DNA from: Sindora glabra
Lineage: Eukaryota; Streptophyta; Magnoliopsida; Fabales; Fabaceae
Direction of reading: 5' to 3'
Assembly: GCA_020226215.1 (NCBI GenBank)
Contig: CM035232.1
Span: 66,064,184-66,128,183 of the forward strand
Length of the DNA stretch: 64,000 bases
Shown here: piece after piece, positions 1 through 12,085 of the stretch
Position numbering within the stretch: the stretch's first letter is position 1
How the letters are laid out: each line of letters begins with the position of its first letter
Made by a program: the position numbers and the translations under genes
Notes under the pieces: generated by a model
Databases searched by the model: none
Told to the model about the DNA's origin: nothing
The model's input: only the letters and a program-made list of their open reading frames with translations

Positions 1-672
1 TATATGGTGGCAAGTCAATTCATTTAACCTGCTTAATAATTTAGTTAAGAAAATTTATATTATAAAACTATTTATTATTTTTCACAAAAAATTTAATCAT
101 TAATAAAATATTTTTTTGAACTTTCATTATGATTTTATTAAAATATGGATTTTATATTTTTATTATATATAACTATTTATAACTAAATTATTAATTATTT
201 CTCAAATAATATTTTTAAAATTTTAATATAAATTTTCAAATTAGTTAGTGTGTTAACCTATTTACAACCCTAACTCAACCAATTATTTTTTGTATTAAAG
301 AGGTTAACTTATTTATAATCTGAATTCATATAAATTCAACTCAAATTTTATAAGAATTTTACGTTTGTGTTAAAAATTATCGCTCCTACCTATTAGGATT
401 GGGAACTATTTACTTGTAAACAAAAAATAAATAAACATTGTTACCTAGAAAATGTAAATCAACTCTAAAAGGACTTCATTCCTTCCATCCTAAGTATTGC
501 ATATAATTAAAATTAATGCTAGTGACACTAAATTTGATTCACTCAATCTCACCGACTAAACTTTACATTCAAAATCTATACAGTTAGAGTCAATGTAAAC
601 CTAATTCTATAAATTATACACTAAAAGTGAGGGAACTAATTCAAATGTCAGTATAATTATCCATAATTATCT
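1..672. other. AT-rich intergenic DNA
   Basis: No gene, RNA or repeat could be supported here. The stretch is AT-rich with stops in every frame and leads into the LTR-like sequence that begins near 673. Confidence 0.6.
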
Positions 673-843
673 AATGATATTATTAGCAAAGAGAACAACG
701 CAACCTAATAATGAGTATATCCTGAGATTGATTTGTGATTAATTAGGGAGATGATTTGTATTTTCTTTTTTTATTTAGACACCTCTTTATATAAATAGGA
801 TCATAATTTTTCTCTATTTCTTCTCTGCTATTAAATTCTAACA

Positions 844-855
844 TAATATCAAGAC
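844..855 (+). promoter_or_regulatory. Degenerate retrotransposon primer binding site (Met-tRNA type)
   Basis: The sequence TAATATCAAGAC directly follows the LTR-like end TCTAACA. It matches the usual copia PBS TGGTATCAGAGC at most positions, with differences that fit decay. Confidence 0.45.
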
Positions 856-1098
856 CTTAAGTTTTGCAAAGCAAATGAAAAGAGAGCTCTCTCTTCTAGA
901 AAATAGCAATCTTCTTTATTGTGTTGCTTTACCATTGCCTTTCATCGGTACTATTAGAGTTACCATCTTTGGGATCCTCCTATCAACCTATACATTAGAA
1001 TCTTTCCTAAAAATTTTTGGTGAGATATTTCCCAATTAAAATCCTTCTTCATTAATTTTGTCTCTATTGCCCTTATTTTTATGATATCATATCATAAA

Positions 1099-1237
1099 AT
1101 GGATAAACCTAATGTCTTTCAGCCTATTTCAATTATTTTTAATGGATCCAATTACCAACATTAGTGTGAACTTTGAAGCAATGGGTGGCTATATTAAAGG
1201 TTGCAAACCTTGGAGATATGTGACAAGTGAGATATTT
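1099..1237 (+). pseudogene. Copia gag N-terminal fragment, frameshifted
   Basis: Starting from the ATG at 1099 the frame reads MDKPNVFQPISIIFNGSNYQ and then hits a stop. After a one-base shift it continues as GGYIKGCKPWRYVTSEIF. This matches the start of copia Gag in plants, where an 'I..NGSNY..W' motif is followed about 20 residues later by 'G.LKG.K.WRYVTG'. The fragment is about 46 codons long with internal stops and a frameshift, so it cannot make Gag. The family assignment is from known copia Gag motifs. Confidence 0.6.
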
Positions 1238-1249
1238 TTTAAATAACAA

Positions 1250-3560
1250 TACTAAAATTTAAAATCATATTTATCTATTTTATTTAATCAATAGTTTTAT
1301 ATCAATTTTCTAGTATTATATTTAAATTAAATATACATTAATTGAAAATTTTATCTTTTTTTATCTACTTTGTTACATATTTCTCTTATTTTTTTAATCT
1401 ACTGGTCATTTGTAGTTTAAATACTAATATCAAATATCATAGTATAAGTATAAATATATAACATAATATGTTTTATTTTAATTATAAAATATAAGAAATA
1501 AGGTAAATTTAATTAAGGATTAAAATCAAATTTATTCATTTAAAATTTGTGAATTTTTTATATCAATTTTTAGGTTATATAATTCAAATTCAATATGAAT
1601 CAATTAGAATTTTGTCAAGATTTACACAATTTCTCTTTATTTTATCTATTTTATTGTATATTTTATTTTTTATATCTAGTTCTATTATTTACAACTCACA
1701 TGCTAATATTACTAAATTTTAAAAAATATAGCATGATATATTTTATTTTTATCATACCATATTTTGAGTAAGTTAAAATTTTAATATAAGAAGTATAAGT
1801 TTAAATTAATTATTCAATTATAAATTCTATTTTTAATAAAAAATTTAATATTAAAATCAATTTTTTATTAATATTTTGTTGATAATAATTTTTAGTTTTT
1901 ATATTTCATATTAAATTTACTCTATTCAACCTGAATTTTGTCAAAATTTTAATACATAACCCGTAAATTTATCTTTTAATTAATAATATTACAAAATAAA
2001 TTAAACTATATTCTCTTATCAAAATTATGCTACTCCATTATAATTTTTTTATTTTTTTTCTATCCACCCCCATTATTTAAGTTCAGGCATTGTTAACTAG
2101 TATAGATATAAAATAACTTATTTTCTTTATCACGAAAATATATCTTAAATAAGTAAACAATTTCATTCAATATAATTTATTAATATTACATTTCATTTTG
2201 TTTTTATTACTTTACAGCTAACACAATATTTTTTATTTACTATACTCCAAGTTTTTTTCCTTCATCCGCATTTATGTAATTAATGACTTAAATATTAATA
2301 TCATTAAATAGTATGGATATAATATGATATATTTATTTTTATTGTTAAATAATTTGAATAAATTAAAATTTTAATATAAAAAGAAATAATAAAATTAATT
2401 AAGTATGTATTCTATTTTTAGTAAAAACACTAAAAAATTAAAATCATATTTATCTACTTTAATTTTGTTAATATTTTTATATCATTTTTCAAGTATTATA
2501 TTTCATATTAAATATACATTAATTGGAAATTTATCTTTATTCATCTACTTTATTTCATATTTTTTCTTTTTTTAATATATTATACTATTTACAACTTTGA
2601 GACTAATATCGAAGGGTAGTACTAATTTAACACATTATATTTTATTTTTATTATATAAATATTTCAAATAATTTAAATTTAATTAAATTAATTAAGTATA
2701 TATCATATTCTTAATTCTTATTAATTTACACTTATGCAGTTCTTTTTAACTCAATTGCATTTTTTTCGTATTCATTTTTATTATTCACATACAACTTAAA
2801 TAGATATATTTTTACATACATTAAAATTTTATTATATAAAGTATTAATTGAATTAATTAATTATATATTTTTAATAAAATTTAATAATTAAAATTAAATT
2901 CATTTATTCAAATTTTATCGATATTTGTATGCAATTAATTTTCATGTACTATATTTCAAAATAAACACACATAAATTGAATATGAAAAATTAAAGTCAAA
3001 CACAATATATCTTTCTTTTATCTAATCCATTCTTATTTTTAATTTTACATGTCTACTTCTATTATTTATAATTTATATGATGATATCAATAAATAGTGTA
3101 AATATTATTATGTGATATTTTTTATTATGAAAATATTTTAAATAAGTTAAAATTTTAATACTACATGTATTAATTGAATGAATTAATTGCATACTTTATT
3201 TTCAATAAAAACTATTTGAAGTTTAAAATTAAATTTATTTTTCTAAAATTTGTCAATATTTTTATATCATTTTGAAGAAATATATATTTTAAACTAAATA
3301 TAAATTAGTTGAAATTTTATTCAGATTTTATAGTGCACATACTATTTCTCTATCTTTCATGTACTTGAATCCATACTTTTCTTTTTGATGTCTATTCATG
3401 TTGTTTACAATGTGAATAATAAAAGTATTTAAATTGTAAAATTAAATTTGTTTATTAAATATATTTTCTTGATATCAATTTTAAATGTTATATTCCATAT
3501 TAAATTTATTATAACCAATTTAGAATTTGTCAAAATTTTAATTTATATATATAACCTAAT
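1250..3560. repeat. Degenerate AT-rich tandem array, ~300 bp units
   Basis: Two recognisable blocks recur. Block 1 reads roughly CTATTATTTACAACTCACATG then CTAATATC, then a stretch near GATATATTTTATTTTTAT, then AAGTTAAAATTTTAATATA. It is seen near 1421, 1701, 2091, 2291, 2601 and 3081. Block 2 reads roughly ATTAAAATCAAATTTAT and then TATCAATTTTNNNTATTATATTTCA; it is seen near 1258, 1521, 1852, 2438, 2888, 3219 and 3440. Spacing is irregular (about 190 to 590 bp), so units have been lost or truncated. No coding potential is visible. Confidence 0.6.
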
Positions 3561-4470
3561 AATTTATTTTTAATTAATATATTTTAAAAAATAAATTAAA
3601 TTTTACTCTTCTATCAAAAAGATCCTAAAATAAAGATAAAATTGCATTTTTTATTAAATATGAAATTTAGAATATAATATTTTTAAAACTCACGTGCAAA
3701 GCTACTAAAAGAAGTTTTAAAGTAAAGTTTTTGAAAGAAGTCTTACTTTTTGTATTTGAAAACTAACATGCATTTTTTTCTTTTAATAGTTTTATTACTA
3801 TTAAGATTTTTCCTCCTAGAATCAAAACCCTGTGATTAGTATAACTATTTTCATTGTTGTATATTCCTTTTTATATTTTTATTGTGCAGCATATTGTATT
3901 TATAATATTTTTTAAAGTTAATTAATTCAATTGCATCCAAAAATTAGGTATTAATATTTCTTTAAATATCAATCGTGATTTCAATTTTTTATCTTTTATT
4001 TATCTATAAATATACAAATTTGATAAATATAAATTTATTTAATAATTAAAAATATTAATAAATTCGGGCACGGCAGCTAAAACTAGTTAAATGCAGAGAA
4101 CAGCAGAAGGAATATCAGCTCATTCAGCAGCGGCTCAATAGAGGAAAGATCTTGAATTTTTTGTTGACTGATAAATTTATATGATAATTGATAAATGCGG
4201 ATTTGATTTTGCTGTCTCTATCAGAATTATTGGATTGCACATAGGACATTCATTTTAAAGGGCATATTTATATTGAACTGATCTGTTTACATAAGATTAT
4301 CAGATAACTTATTAATTCTTACTGATTTCTGACCAATTCAAGCATATTTATATCTCCTAGTTGGTTATTCATGCTACATTATTCAGTTCATATCAGCATA
4401 TTCATATGTTTCTAGGTCATGCATTCATTAGTTGCTAATATTCTGCGAAACTATGATTTGAATTTAAAAT
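3561..4470. other. AT-rich intergenic DNA with a possible Helitron-like 3' end
   Basis: Mostly AT-rich and featureless. Around 4063-4087 a short GC-rich motif (TTCGGGCACGGCAGC) is followed by CTAAAACTAGT, which faintly resembles a Helitron 3' terminus (hairpin, then CTRR, then host T). No 5' end or helicase was found, so no element is called. Confidence 0.3.
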
Positions 4471-4585
4471 ACATGTTGACACGTTATGAAACAAATTAAT
4501 ATCTTCCTATAGATACATGCACTTAATAAGTATATAGAAATTATAAAATTATTAATTCCTATATTTTGAGATCTATTGGAATGGA
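4471..4585. repeat. Direct repeat, copy 1 (copy 2 at 5718-5825)
   Basis: The segment with CATGTTGA...TTAATAT-TTCCTAT...AAAATTATTAATT...TATATTTTGAGAT is repeated in the same orientation at 5718-5825, with several indels and substitutions. The pair may be remains of LTR ends. Between the copies lies about 1.1 kb, including a 99-codon minus-strand open frame (4661-4960) with no recognisable domain, which I do not call as a gene. Confidence 0.45.
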
Positions 4586-5397
4586 CTATTTCTCCTATCC
4601 CATACTCTCAAGATGGAGAAAAATTCACCTTCAAATTTTCGTTGTTTTCTTTATTAAAGGTTATGCTTGAAGTCTTCCATTTCGGATGAAGAGAATCTTT
4701 GACGACTTGAGCTTCCATTTTGACTTATTTATCCAAATTCTAACCTTCACAGGTGCATGTAATATTAGGGCTTCATGTAATACTGCAACTTTAACAATAT
4801 ATAGAACATGATTGGAGTAAAGCAGGTTAAACCTAATAAAATCAACATATTCCAATTGCACATTTCCTGATAAATTATGATCTTTATAAATAATTACTTT
4901 TTTGTTATTTTCTTCCTCGAGTTCTTGAAATAGCAATATTGTATTCATTTCTTCTTCCAAATTGATAGTTTCAATACTTTTAAGATAATTATCATAAATT
5001 AAAGGTGAATTTCAATCTATAAAATTATTTTCATCACACAAAAGTTCTCTAATATCATTTTTTTTTTAACAAAAAGCGATGGATTATAGGATTGAAATTA
5101 GGGATAATGGAAAAGAATATAATGTTAGAAGACTAAAATATAGTATAAAAAAGATACTTGGAGGAATATGTTTATGGGATTGGAATTTGGAAAAAGGAGA
5201 ATGAAATTAGGTGGGATTTGAGGTGATGTGGCACTGACGAAAGCTGAATTATGTAGATAAATTGGATAAATCATGTCCTGACATGTGGGTAAACTGTGAT
5301 AACGTTGCGCATGGCTACGGAGACACGTGGCAATTTTGTTAGTGCGACTTTCTTCCTTGTTAGGTTAGAGCATAAGTTCCGACGAAAGTTTGAGGGT
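4586..5397. other. Intergenic DNA, no supported gene
   Basis: This holds the unremarkable minus-strand open frame at 4661-4960 and then purine-rich sequence. No domain, promoter or splice pattern supports a gene. The stretch 5220-5400 is less AT-rich than its surroundings and leads into the LTR-like piece at 5398. Confidence 0.4.
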
Positions 5398-5830
5398 AGC
5401 CTCTGATCTCCGTTACCAGCCAAATATTAAGGTAGGCTGTTTAGCCCCTCGAAACAATGCCTCCTGGGAAGATTCACAAGAAAATGACCAAAGAATGCCG
5501 CTCCTTGGCTGACCGAGGAGATTTCAGCAAGGGGCATATTCTAAGGGTAAAATTAGTTGAATTAGGCAAACTAATTAACTCTCTCAATTAACCCAATATT
5601 TTCTTCATTCAAGCTGGTGGTTACAATACAATGAAATGAGGTATTTATAGGTTAAATTAGAAGGGACTGTCTAACTTATGATCTAAGTAACAATATCATA
5701 TATCTTGATATGCATACATTAGTGCATGTTGAAAGTTAATAAATTTAATTAATATTTTCCTATTGACACACGTAAATTACAAAATTATTAATTTTTATAT
5801 TTTGAGATATACTGGGATGAGCTGTGTGCC
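5398..5830 (-). mobile_element. LTR-like retroelement fragment, minus orientation
   Basis: Read on the minus strand, a TATA box (CCTATAAATACC, at about 5640-5652) is followed by ATTGTATTGTAACC and GAATGAAGAAAATATT, the usual layout of an LTR promoter and poly(A)-site region. Further along is TTTGGCTGGTAACGGAGATC (5405-5424), which loosely resembles the TTGGCGCCGT... PBS of some gypsy elements. No coding domain was recognised and the right end is uncertain. The terminal part (5718-5825) repeats 4471-4585. The LTR call is inference from layout. Confidence 0.35.
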
Positions 5831-7900
5831 AATTTAATTATAACGACTGATCCTATATGCTGACTTATTGGCTGGACCATTTACATTATTGCCTTCATGC
5901 TGACCTCTCATTTATTTTGAACATTGATCTTATTGCACAATGAATTGAAAAAAAAAAAAAAAGGGCAAAACCCAAATATATTGGAGCAGATGGCAACTAA
6001 AGAGAGAGAGAAAAAAAAAAGAGAGATAAAAATATATTGAAAGCGAGAAAATGAAACCAATATAACTTGGCGGGAGAGAAGAAGAGAGAGGCTAGGCCAG
6101 GGCAGAGCCTGAAGGAATTTACAGCATGCCTTGCATGGAACTCAGGATACTTGAGAATTAGCGGAAATATACCTGTTCATAAGCTCCGTAAAATTGATAG
6201 TACACTATCATATACATAAGACTTTCCTCCTTTTCTCATATGCAGCTTCAATGGGATAAGCCAGTGCATTAATTTAAGAATTAAAAAAAAGATTTAATCA
6301 ATATAAATAAAATCTGAAATAAATCTTTCGTTATGAGCTAGTAAAAGTCCAGGCTTATATTTTAATCAATAACTATTAAACACGTTAATTCAATGAGATA
6401 TCCAGAAATTCATAATAAGTGAAAATTTACTTTTAAAATTGAGCTTTAGAAAATAAACTTTTTAGGTCGGTATAATAAAAAAAAAACATTTATTATTAAT
6501 TGTAGCCCATAAAAATTCCAACAGAACTTAGTTTCCCATTACTCTGTCCTCAAAATGTGACCCCACTTCCAGTACCAACATCAATTTGTCTTGTTCGTAT
6601 TTTGTTTACCAGGAAACATAAATGTCGGTAAACTTAATTCTCTATTTTCAGCCTTTTTTTTCTTTATTTCAATTACAGTATGTTTGTTTCTTAGTGCTTT
6701 CTTTACAGTATGTTTGTTTTTTCAATGCAGATTTTGGCTTTTCATCTTTTCATTTTCTTCTTGTCTTTAATGCGATCTTTTAAGAAAAATGGGAAAATCT
6801 CTCAAGATCCTACCAACAAATTTTATCTCCGTCTGGTTTTGATGTTTAGAATATCTAACCTTTAAATCCATGAAGATTATTTATCTACTCCACCTGGTTC
6901 TAGATTTTATTTGAGCTTTAAATTATCGAATCAAGGCGATCAGTTTAATCTTTGAGGTCATGTATTTAGTGGAGGCACTACAAGAGTCAAATCAAATTTG
7001 AATGGGTTAACAGGAAAAGGTATTAGGACCCATATCTTTTCACCTTCATTCGTTTGTATTTATGTCTCTCTTGATAGTTGTTGTATCTGTCTCTCTTACT
7101 CATGGAACACTTCTCTAAATTTTTTCTTGTTCTTCTAGCTACCTGCTCTTGCTCTTGGCATTAATAATTCAAAGTTAATAAGTTGCTAAAGAAGCCAGTA
7201 AGATTGGAGAGGAATGGGATGGCAGGGTATAATAGAATATGGGAATTTGGCTCAAAATTTTTAATCCAATTATAATATCATCTCTGCCTAGTTGAACTAT
7301 GGCCTGCTACGGCTCCGTTTTTACGGGTAATTGCCTTTTTTTTCATTTTTTAATATGTCAATGCCTTTAATAATTTTAATTGAATGTATGCTTAACTATA
7401 GAGTAAATTCAGAAAATTTTGTACTTGAGGTTTGATGGGTTAGCTTGGATATGAGAGCTATATGCTCCCCAGGTGTATCTGATGCATTGGTTTTCTCCCT
7501 TATTCTTTCTCAATATGACTGTTTCTGTTTATCTCACTTTTTTGCCACATCAGTCAAACTGCATAAGGACTCATTGGAACTTAGAAATGTCAGCCAAAAG
7601 TTTAATTCCAGCTCTCATTTGGTGTTGATTGATTCACCTAGAATTTTGGTCACAAGAGTTACTTATTAAGCGGTATGCTGTTAATCTTATAGTACACTTA
7701 CCAATTCAAAAAGACTTAAAAATTTATCACTTCAAAGTTTCACAACGCATTAAGACACTTTTTCATATCTTCTCTTACATTTGCCCAATGGCCTTTGTCA
7801 ATTCTTTTTATCCCTATTTCTCATATTTATTACTATTGAACTTTGTTTTATACAATAAATATGTACAACATCCTTAAGATTCATAAATCTTATAATGGTG
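5831..7900. other. Intergenic DNA, no supported gene
   Basis: Mixed AT-rich sequence with a purine tract (5947-6030: poly-A, then GA-rich) and a less AT-rich patch near 6060-6180. Two overlapping plus-strand open frames (7445-7669 and 7629-7877) show no domain or coding-like composition. Nothing else could be supported. Confidence 0.4.
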
Positions 7901-7996
7901 TTTCGAAATAGGGTTATAATTGATCATAGGTGTCCAAGGAGCAACTCTAGCATCTATAGTTAATTATTTAATCAATTGTATGAAAACAAAAGGTAA

Positions 7997-8044
7997 CTTT
8001 GGACAAACATAATCAACTATATAGTTAACTATATTTGTCCAAAG
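7997..8044. repeat. Hairpin with 11 bp perfect arms and a palindromic loop
   Basis: The arms CTTTGGACAAA (7997-8007) and TTTGTCCAAAG (8034-8044) are perfectly complementary and enclose ATATAGTTAACTATA-like palindromic sequence. The same TATAGTTAACTATA motif recurs near 10855, 10935 and 10990, inside the LTR-like block at 9.5-12 kb. Confidence 0.6.
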
Positions 8045-9487
8045 GGTAACACCTACGACTTCGTATTTATTTTCTTGATACTCCACTCTTATCTATAAAT
8101 TTTCTAACCATTCCATTGTATTCATGTATTACTATATGGATATCATCCTAGTGTTAAGCCATTAGAAATTATGATGTTAACCTAAGCTATGACATAATCT
8201 AACATTTAAGTAATATAACTTTCTAAACAAAACCATATGAACCATAGAATTCAAATTAGCATACTTGTCTAATGATTATTTTGTTTTGTTGTGTTCACTT
8301 TCATACCTAAGAATGCTTTGCGTTTGCCCAAGATCTCATCCTTCCTAATTGAAGTTTCATATTTCATATCCTGATATGTTTTGAGATTCCAATCCTATTA
8401 AACTTATCTCTTACAAATAAGCTCCATATTCCCACTAGCAATTTATACTAATTTCTATAACATTAGTTATAACTCACTAACACATGAATACTACTGAAAA
8501 AAGACCACACTCGACATCTGACTAGATCCTAAATTCCTTGCTAAGATTTGGATTCTTACTTGCTTTAACTTTCTACTCGCCGTTGCTCAAGTTATGAATT
8601 CATAACTTATCAATTTTGACAAACAATCAAAAGGCCTCATGACACTAGAAGGTCATAGTAAACATCTTCACCTACTCATATGCATAGCCCTTTTTTTCCA
8701 TATTTAAACTCATACCAACTTATCACACTTTTTATGAATAAATCAAGGTAGTCCAATGCATCTATGAATAAACCAAAATTTCTTGCATCCTTATCACCTT
8801 CACTTAAAAGTTCATAATCTATACTAATGATTCTCACACACAAAATGCATACAAATTCATTTAGTCAAAATACAATTCATTTTGATTGCACATGTCTCAA
8901 GAACTCAACACGTTTAGGCTAGTTTAGAGTATAACCTTTTTTCCAACTAATTATGTTTAACTTTGGCCCCTAGCATTTTATCCAAGTGATAACTTATGTC
9001 GCTACTAAGAATGAAGCTAACTATAAGGCAAGGACATCCTACTGCTACTGAGGACATTGAATTGTCTAAATAAGCTCATACACAAGCAAGATATACATAT
9101 ATCTTATATATGTATTTAACAAGCCTTCTCAAGGTACAAATATACAAAACAAGATTAACCATTTCATTCTTTTATCGAACAAACTATTAGTCTATATACT
9201 TTTTTATACCAAATCAATCACAATAGATACTTATAGTAAAAATCATTAATTGAAAATTAATAATAAACTCCAACATAGAGAAATACTCACTTTAATTATT
9301 CTTAGCTACCCACAGGTGAAATTGGTTTATAGAGAATTCAGTGTATAAAGGTAAATGACAAGTTTATCCATGCCTTTCTTTGATAGTGATCGCTTTATTA
9401 TCAAGGATTTTCAAACCATTTACTCAAGTAGATGGAAATTTTTACTTCATGATTTCAAATAAAATGCACCACTTTGTCCTACACTTT

Positions 9488-9502
9488 GTTCTAATATCAA
9501 AT
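9488..9502 (-). promoter_or_regulatory. Degenerate primer binding site, minus strand
   Basis: On the minus strand, TTTGATATTAGAAC directly follows an LTR-like end reading GGTCATGACA. The usual plant gypsy layout is GGTCGTGACA then a spacer then TGGTATCAGAGC. The match orients the element on the minus strand, with its LTR to the right. Confidence 0.45.
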
Positions 9503-10886
9503 TTGTCATGACCTCTCTCTAAGATATATGACCAGTATAAAAAGTCATTATAGCTGACCACCTACCAACCTCCCTTACACATATATTTAACATACAAGTA
9601 TATTATGCTTACAAGAAGTATATAGTTTTTAAAAATTCAAATATATAACATATTAATGAATTGACATGAGAAATTAATCCAACTATTCCAATACATCCTT
9701 CAATGGAAAAATTTCACAAGCAAGTCCACTTTCATCCCATCCAACAATTATTGGATACCTAAGGGGAATAAACCCCAAGCAAGACAAAATAGAGAAAAGA
9801 AAAGAATGAGCTTTTTTAAAACTTAGTGAGTAAACATTTAGGAATTTAGTAAAATATATTCAATTTAAATTATATTATAGCAAACCTAAATTCACCCATA
9901 CTTATGTGTATTCATTTAAAAACAACTAAGTTCCATTTTAATTAAAATCTACACTTTTATCCCTTTACAAAAGGAAAAAAAAAAAGAAGGATTTCCTTTA
10001 ACAAATATCATGTTATATCAAGAAAATAAAAATGGACTTATACTACATTAGTTCACAGTTATAAGCATACTTTTTATTTTTTTTTCCATCCTTTTGCTTT
10101 ATCCATTGTTAATTCATAAGGGAGAATCCCTTTTATAAGACAATTGCATATATGTTCGCAATTCCACATAATTAACCATTGCATAACAATGACATGAAAC
10201 AATATAGAACAAAAAGAAAGCAACTCCCTTCATCTTTATCCCTCACAAGCTTTAACTTCATCCCTTCAGGGGTTACCATATAATATAACCATTACAAGAT
10301 CTAGTCTTATCACTCTAAGGTCACTTTGTAACCTAACCTTTAAAAGCCAATATATGGATTTGGTGTAAAGAATCATTATACATATATGTATATCACCTCT
10401 TTCAACATCATCAACTTATCCAACACATAACTTTATCACTATAACACAAGTGCCTCAATTGGTATTTCAATCATTGTATTTTAATATTAACATTCATATG
10501 CTCAATTTATAATCATTCCATACCTTTTTTCACAATCACAATCCAAAATCATTCATATAGTATATATGTCAACTATATTACATCTTAAACATAATCACAT
10601 TACTCATTCATTATCATCTAATCACTTAAACATGCACAACACAATATCATTTTGTCATAACATCATTATGCATTTTTGTTGGCTTTACATCATGTATTCA
10701 TTCCATATTTATCACTTATAACTTAACATTTAAGAGCACTAGAGTACACTATAACCCCTTTTATATCATGATATCATATGTTAACTAAGGTATAATCTTT
10801 TTATATGCTCTATTATGGGAGCACAAAGAGCAATTCTAAGTGTTCACAATCTACTATATAGTTAATTATAGGGATCCTGCAAAAAA

Positions 10887-10921
10887 CTCTAATGCTTATA
10901 GTCGACTAAAAGCATTTAGAG
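10887..10921. repeat. 35 bp near-perfect palindrome centred on GTCGAC
   Basis: CTCTAATGCTTATAGTCGAC and its continuation form an almost perfect inverted repeat, with arms CTCTAATGCT and AGCATTTAGAG. It lies between several TATAGTTAACTATA palindromes. It could be a protein-binding site or simply LTR structure. Confidence 0.6.
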
Positions 10922-11600
10922 TGCAATTCCTTAGTTTATAGTTAACTATATTGTTAACTATGCTTACCTATAATGCACATTTTGAGACATAGTTAACTAT
11001 AGCCTAATTTCTAACAAGTTTCACATTATTTGTCATTGTTCACTTAGCAAAATCATCATCCAAATGAATTTAGTATGCTATCAATTCACACTAAATCATA
11101 AATACATATTAAGGATGCATCATTCATAGCATTTCTAACATTAAAGCAAAATCACACATCATAAATCATCACATTTCATAAACAATCATTTAAAAGACTA
11201 ATTTTAAGCCTAACCAAGCAAAACTAATTTAATTTTACAAATAAAGTGAAAATATCCACTCACTTAATATGGAGAAAGATTTAGGACATATAATTTGAAT
11301 TTTTTTTTTGCCTTAATCATACAACAATCCCAAAGATTCTAAGTTATGGTTCATTTTCACCTTTAAACATCAATTACTCTAATTTCCTCAATTCTAATGA
11401 AAATAATTGAAACTTTTATTACAATGAAGACCTTACCTTGTTTGTGTAAAAGATTTAATCAAGAATTAGCCCCCGTTCACTTGATTAAAGAAGAACTTGG
11501 AAATGAGAAGGAAAGAGAAGTAGAAAAGTTAAGAGAGAGAGAGAGAGAAGCTAGGGTTTGAGAAAAGAGAGGGAAATTAAGCATTCGAGGCTAAAGTTAG

Positions 11601-11610
11601 GTTTATAAAA
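11601..11610 (-). promoter_or_regulatory. TATA box of the minus-strand LTR
   Basis: TTTTATAAAC on the minus strand. Downstream on that strand is a pyrimidine-rich leader with CAAACCCTAGC and the (CT)n complement of the (GA)n at 11532-11549. No transcription data are available. Confidence 0.4.
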
Positions 11611-12085
11611 GGTTAGGGTTTTTTCATCATTTTATCCAAAATCTCTCCTATGCTCATATTCTCACTTTTATTCACTTATAACCTTTTGTTCCTTTATTCA
11701 AAACATGTTTCTTTAAATAATAATTTCAATTTTTTTTCAAGCTAAGTTGAATTAGTTTATTTCTATTTATGTAAAATTCTATTTGAAATTCATTTAGTCA
11801 ATTAGTTCTTTTTCTTTAATATGTCACATACCTTTTTCCTTATTAAAATTTATTCATTTCACCTAGAATTTTCATTTTGAATTCTCACCACAACATGAAA
11901 TTTAAAATTGTAAAGAGAATATCACCAATAAATAAATACCTAATACTTTAAACTTTAAGGATGTACACTTACTCTTCATTTACAACTTTGCCTTGCTCAT
12001 TCCTATTTTAGCACTTACCAATACCTCTAATATGTTCTTATCATTGATATTGCTTAAAGTTTGAGATGTAAGTGTAACCATGACC

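Larger units (their letters stand above)
673..1240 (+). mobile_element. Truncated Ty1/copia 5' end (LTR, PBS, start of gag)
   Basis: A short LTR-like segment ends in TTCTAACA at 843 and carries a TATA-like TTTATATAAATA near 787. A degraded Met-tRNA-type primer binding site follows, then a short leader, then a broken gag start. The left LTR boundary (about 673, at a TG) is a guess. No 3' LTR or pol sequence follows: homology stops near 1240, where a degenerate tandem array begins. This is a decayed, truncated element. The order LTR, PBS, gag is seen directly; assignment to copia rests on the gag motif. Confidence 0.55.
7901..9503 (-). mobile_element. Possible internal remnant of a minus-strand gypsy-like element
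   Basis: This stretch lies on the internal side of the LTR/PBS junction at 9504, so part of it may be the decayed leader or gag region of that element. No reading frame with a Gag or Pol motif could be recognised. It contains the hairpin at 7997-8044. The left limit is arbitrary. Confidence 0.25.
9504..12085 (-). repeat. Probable gypsy-type LTR, minus orientation (right end approximate)
   Basis: On the plus strand the block starts TGTCATGACC, the inverted terminal sequence typical of TGTCACGACC...GGTCGTGACA LTRs. A degraded PBS lies immediately outside (9488-9502). A minus-strand TATA box (TTTTATAAAC, 11601-11610) is followed on that strand by CCCTCTC, CAAACCCTAGCTTC and a (CT)n tract, a common LTR promoter and leader pattern. 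A GAATGAGCTTTT...CTTAGTGAGT motif near 9806-9833 also recalls large plant gypsy LTRs. No second LTR was found, so this may be a truncated element. The right end near 12085 (CCATGACC) is a guess. Confidence 0.45.

Noticed and set aside
4661..4960. 99-codon minus-strand open frame starting MEEEMNTILLF
   Set aside because: No domain, promoter or conservation is visible, and it lies between two direct repeats of transposon-like sequence.
7445..7877. Two overlapping plus-strand open frames of 74 and 82 codons
   Set aside because: They overlap in different frames, have no recognisable motif and show the same base composition as the surroundings.
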